Source: Physcia stellaris (Eukaryota > Ascomycota > Lecanoromycetes > Caliciales > Physciaceae). From it: a DNA stretch of 64,000 nt. A model generated the notes under the pieces. It saw nothing but the letters and a program-made list of their open reading frames with translations. It made no database searches and had not been told where the DNA came from. Shown here piece by piece: positions 60,154 through 64,000 of the stretch. The DNA lies in contig JABSSW010000078.1 in the NCBI GenBank assembly GCA_018902385.1, forward strand, positions 82,461 to 146,460, read 5' to 3'. Made by a program: the position numbers and the translations under genes. Position 1 is the first letter of the stretch; every line of letters starts with the position of its first letter.

Positions 60154-62499
60154 ACGTTTAAAAAATAAAATTTCTGAAAAGATTAAGATTGTTTCTTTGA
60201 AACAAAAATTAAAAATTTTTGTCGATAAAATTTTCGACGAATTACATTCGATTTTAAATCGACTAATTTGAAAAAAATCATTACATTCAGTTATTCAGTT
60301 TTTGTATTTCAAAACGTTAACAAAAAAGCGTAAAAATCGCGTTGTTGTAAATATTCGGAAATTTAATGTCATCATTCAATCGAATGTTTATTTTTTGTCG
60401 TTTCAAATCAAAAATCATTTCAATCAAAATTATTTCTATATTAATGTCGTGAAATAAAAACAATTCGTTTTTTTTATCAAAAAATGAAAATTGAAACGAT
60501 CGAAAAAATTCATTGTAATGAAATAATCGAAATCAAATTTCAACGTTGTTAATGAAATAATTTCGTTGTTTACGTGCAACGACAAATTTTCGATTATTTC
60601 GTGTTTATCGAAAATTTGTCAAAACATACGTTGATGAATCGTCATTTTTCGCGAATTTGAAAAATACGTTAATCAATTTCAGATATTTATCAAATTGATT
60701 AACGTCAATAATTATTCAAATTTATTAAAACAATTCATTGATTCTCGTCAATATTGAGTCAAAAAGTCGATTTTTTGATTTATTCACTGTTTGAAAAAAC
60801 TGAAAATCATTTGTTAAATTTGCAAGTTTTTGTATTTTTTCATTGGAAATTTATCTTGATTTTATTGACTGAATGAGAAAAATTTCATTTTACGTCGACG
60901 TATCAAAATTTTACAAGAAAAAAATTTCTTGTTAAAATCTGTTCTCAAGTAAAAAAACGCTAAAAAGATTTTCGTTAATCGAATTAGAATCGACAATACA
61001 ACGTTTTTTTAAAAAAACGAATTTCGTTACGAAATACTTCAATTTTTATTTTCGACAAATTTTTTATTTGATTCATCATGATTCGAAACGTCAAATTTAT
61101 GTGAATTTGATGTCAACAAAAATTCGACATCGACGTTATAATTTATTATGAAATAAAAGAAAGATTTTATCAAGTCAAACGAATATTCAGTCAAATCGTT
61201 TATTCAATCAATAATGTTTTTGTTCAAAATTATCGAATTCGATCGAAATTCGTTATTGATCGATTGAAATGAAAATTTCGCTGACATAATGTGAATATTG
61301 CGAAAAATTCGTTTTAAAATCGAATCATTCATTTCGTTTATCGTTTTTAATTGATCAATGACGTTGCTAAATTAATCATAATCAAACAAATTATTTTTCG
61401 TTTTCGTCGACAAATAAATTGAATTTTCGATTAGTTCAAACGATTATATTCAACGTTTCGATTTGAATATTCGTCATAAAAAAAACAAATTTCATTTTGT
61501 GTCGAATGTCTTGTTTAGATTAACTAGTTTCAACGATTACAAACATCATCGAAAAAAACTCGATGTTTTTCATTTTTGTCGATGTTGACAAATCGTTCAA
61601 ATGTTGATTTATACTTTACTTATTAAATAATGAAAAAACGATGTTTTTCGAAAAAATTCTAAATGATTACAAAATCGATTTTAATTTGAAATCGAATTTT
61701 GAATGTTTTAGACATCGAAAACGACGTCAAATTTTTTTTTGAAAAAAAATCAAAAAATTTATTTTCGCGATTGATAATTTTACTGACGATCAAATTTTCA
61801 TTTTTCGTCGATTTTGTATATCAGATTTGTCGTCAAAAATTTGTTTGAAATCGTTCACGACGATTCAAATGATCATTCAAAATACGTGAAATGTTACGAA
61901 ATTGTGATAAATTTGTTTCGACGTAATTGATATATTCGTGATTTGATTTGTCAATATTTGCGATTATCTAAATATTGTTCAAAATCAATCATTTTAATCG
62001 TTAATCAAATCATCATCGCACGATTCGTTATTATATTTATTTTGTCGTCAATTATTTTTTTTATTTTTAATCTAAATTTCATTTTTGCGTTTAAATTACG
62101 CGTCGAACAATTCAACGTATTATGTCGATTATATTTAAAAAATTGTCGAAACGAATTATTTATCGTCGTGCTTGAATAAACGTATTATTTATTAAACGAA
62201 AACAATAAGTTGCGAAAAAAAGTTTAAATACAAAATTTAAAATGTTTCAATTGTTTTGAACATTTCATTTCAATTTCAAATCACGTTAATTTGACATTTG
62301 AATTAAAATAATTCGTTGTTCGATCATAATTTATCAATTATTTATTTGTTGATTTATTTGAAACATGTTTAACATTATTTTTTTTTCGCGAACGTCGTTT
62401 CGATTGTTATTCGATATTGTTATTTCGAAATTGAAAAATTTTGTTGAATTTTGTTGATCGATTTGTAAAATTTGCAAAATTCAAAAATTTTGTCGTCAT

Positions 62500-64000
62500 C
62501 ATTTTTCATTTTCAAATCATTTGTTTTGTTTCAAGTTCGATAAAATTTGATAACAATTTTTGAAAATATTTTTGACACGATTGATTATTCATGCGACGTA
62601 AATTTTGACTGTAAATAACATCGAAACGATAACGAAAAATAAAATTTTTTAAAAACGTTTCAAAAAACAAATCGATTTGAACAAATTTATTCGAGTTTTT
62701 CAAATTTTAATCAACGTTTTTAATTCGATTAATCAATACGATTTTTTTCGAAAACGACGACGATTTATCGAAAATTTTACGAAATTCGATTCGATCGTTT
62801 TTTGAAAAGCAATATTGAAATCAACGTTTTCAACGATTTTGAATTTTTTTTTCTCGTCGAATAACGATTAAAATCGTTGAACAATCAATTAATTATTTCG
62901 AATTTTTCGTTGTCGAATAATTCGATTCGTTCATGAAATCGATATTCGAAAATTTCGATCGATAAAAAACGATGTAATGATATCGAAATTTCAAAATGTT
63001 CGTTCATTTTTATTCGAATTTTCGTTGATTATAACGAAATCGAAAAATTCGTTGATTTGATTTTCGAAAAATCGAAAATCTTTGCGAAAAAAGTCAACAA
63101 TAAAACACATCGTAAATATACATGATTTCAAACAATTCGAGTCGATAAAAATTGTTCATACGTTGTAATATTTTGAAAAAATTTAATTTTTGTCATGAAT
63201 TTGTCAAACGATTTGATCGTTTTGATGTTTCGTCGATTCGAAAAAAACGAAATTTTTTTTCGACGTATTTTACGATTTTTCGATGTTTGTTGATTTGAAT
63301 TGTCATACGTTTCTGAATCATCTTTACGTGATTTTGATTACGTAATTGAAAATATTTTGCATAATGTCGATGATATTTTTGTTTTGACGATCAAAAGTCG
63401 TTTTTAATGTTTAACATACGAAATAAAATCTGATGAAAACTCATACGAAAATGAAAATTTTTATTGATAAAAAATGAAAAATAATTTTGTTGTTCTGAAA
63501 TATTGCGTTGTTGTTTCACAAATTCGATAAATGAGCAATCAAAACGTTTTAATCGTTTTGGTGAATTGCAATATTGTCGCAATTGTCTTTCGATATTTTG
63601 ATTGATTTTCTCGATTTGTTAAATCGATTTCTGAATGAAAACGATGAAAAATTTACATTGATGTCGAAAATTCGACAAAATGTCTGTCAAACGGCGATAT
63701 GAACTGAAAGTTCGATCAAACGTTATCGAGAAAATAATCCAGTGTGCATGAAATACGTAATTGATGAGTATTTTGATAAACGATTTCAATATTGATATTT
63801 TCGTCGTCGACGATACAAAACACGTAATAACGTTTTTGTTAAATTTGTCAATTATCGCGTATGACATTATGATCGTGAACGTCGAACAATTCGATGATGA
63901 AATTAAGGTGATATGTCGATTCAACGTTGCAAAAATATAATCAAAAATAAATAAATCGTTTTTGCGATTTTTGAAAATTTTCGTGCGTTGGCGATTCGCT
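62500..64000 (-). mobile_element. Third Ty3/Gypsy element (element C), minus strand, 3' part; runs off the right edge
   Basis: On the minus strand from the right edge inward, integrase core sequence is readable at 63924-63391 (AIIDKFNKNVITCF; WIIFSITFDRTF; LRQYCNSPKRLKR-like region; FFINKNFHFRMSFHQ). After it comes the post-integrase segment (INKHRKIVKYVEKKF; MNNFYRLELFE) down to about 62500. Stops interrupt it throughout. Its orientation is opposite to elements A and B, so B and C meet tail to tail around 62.2-62.5 kb. Confidence 0.7.

Larger units (their letters stand above)
50100..62200 (+). mobile_element. Outer Ty3/Gypsy retrotransposon (element B), split by a nested insertion
   Basis: Decayed plus-strand coding in two parts. 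Left part: a Gag region (about 50500-51150, with DKHIYYVDIYVFVDRLKNL), a zinc-finger-like motif CRRC...HSHIRNFEC near 52031-52100, a protease-like segment (VCIDIESEIIIANRRFF) near 52375, and the pre-RT linker up to 53500. Right part, from 60149: the continuing linker, RT sequence with VVVNIRKFNVIIQSNVYFLS near 60340, RNase H-type sequence ending in QRFDLNIRHKKNKF near 61480, and the integrase zinc-binding and early core region near 61850-62180. All parts carry stops. LTRs were not found; the borders given are approximate. The inner element (53505-60148) interrupts it exactly between the two parts. Confidence 0.75.
47440..64000. repeat. AT-rich, RIP-mutated repeat block
   Basis: From about 47440 to the window end the DNA is very AT-rich and every long frame is broken. 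CpC/GpG is almost absent and CpT/ApG is scarce, while CpG and CpA remain common. In 58081-58200, for example, nearly all C residues are followed by G or A. Retroelement protein sequence can still be followed through the decay, with Trp codons often changed to TGA. At least three Ty3/Gypsy elements are present (listed separately). Confidence 0.85.

Overview
The window looks like nuclear DNA of a filamentous ascomycete (Pezizomycotina). Almost every gene has short GT-AG introns of about 42-180 bp. The gene content is typical of that group: a NACHT STAND receptor, a Zn(II)2Cys6 factor, an RTA1 protein, a DMATS prenyltransferase and a non-reducing polyketide synthase. GC-balanced gene DNA alternates sharply with very AT-rich repeats that carry RIP-type mutations. 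I saw no CRISPR array, no rRNA and no convincing tRNA.

Layout. At the left edge is the 5' part of a NACHT-domain gene (49-1953, minus). A 2.1-kb AT-rich island of palindromic and inverted repeats follows (about 2560-4690). Next come a RING-finger gene (5167-6860), a secreted protein (8175-9121), an F-box-like protein (10160-11020), an RTA1-family membrane protein (11722-12911) and an Sfr1/Mei5 recombination protein (13771-14555), all on the minus strand.

From about 15 to 42.6 kb the content is that of a secondary-metabolite locus: an SRPBCC protein, an AIF-like NAD(P)H/FAD oxidoreductase, a DMATS aromatic prenyltransferase, a Zn(II)2Cys6 regulator, a FAD monooxygenase, a secreted DUF3237 protein, an O-methyltransferase, an EthD protein and an intact 2242-residue NR-PKS (SAT-KS-AT-PT-ACP-ACP-TE). 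Together they suggest an aromatic polyketide that is hydroxylated or rearranged by the flavoenzyme, O-methylated and prenylated. The closest characterised gene set I can name is the phenalenone (herqueinone-type) pathway; this is inference from enzyme classes. A GFA-domain gene and the ER quality-control gene hrd3 close the gene-rich part.

From about 47.44 kb to the right edge the DNA is one AT-rich block of decayed retrotransposons. A complete Ty3/Gypsy element with both LTRs (53505-60148) sits inside the pol gene of a second Ty3/Gypsy element, whose coding resumes on the other side. A third element lies on the minus strand at the right edge. The two LTRs of the inner element differ almost only by C-to-T type transitions in CpT/ApG context, which is not the usual CpA preference of RIP.

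Seven otherwise good genes each need exactly one extra base to stay in frame, and all seven shifts go the same way. This looks more like systematic one-base deletions in the assembly than like independent decay. Exon borders below were read by eye from splice signals and family conservation.
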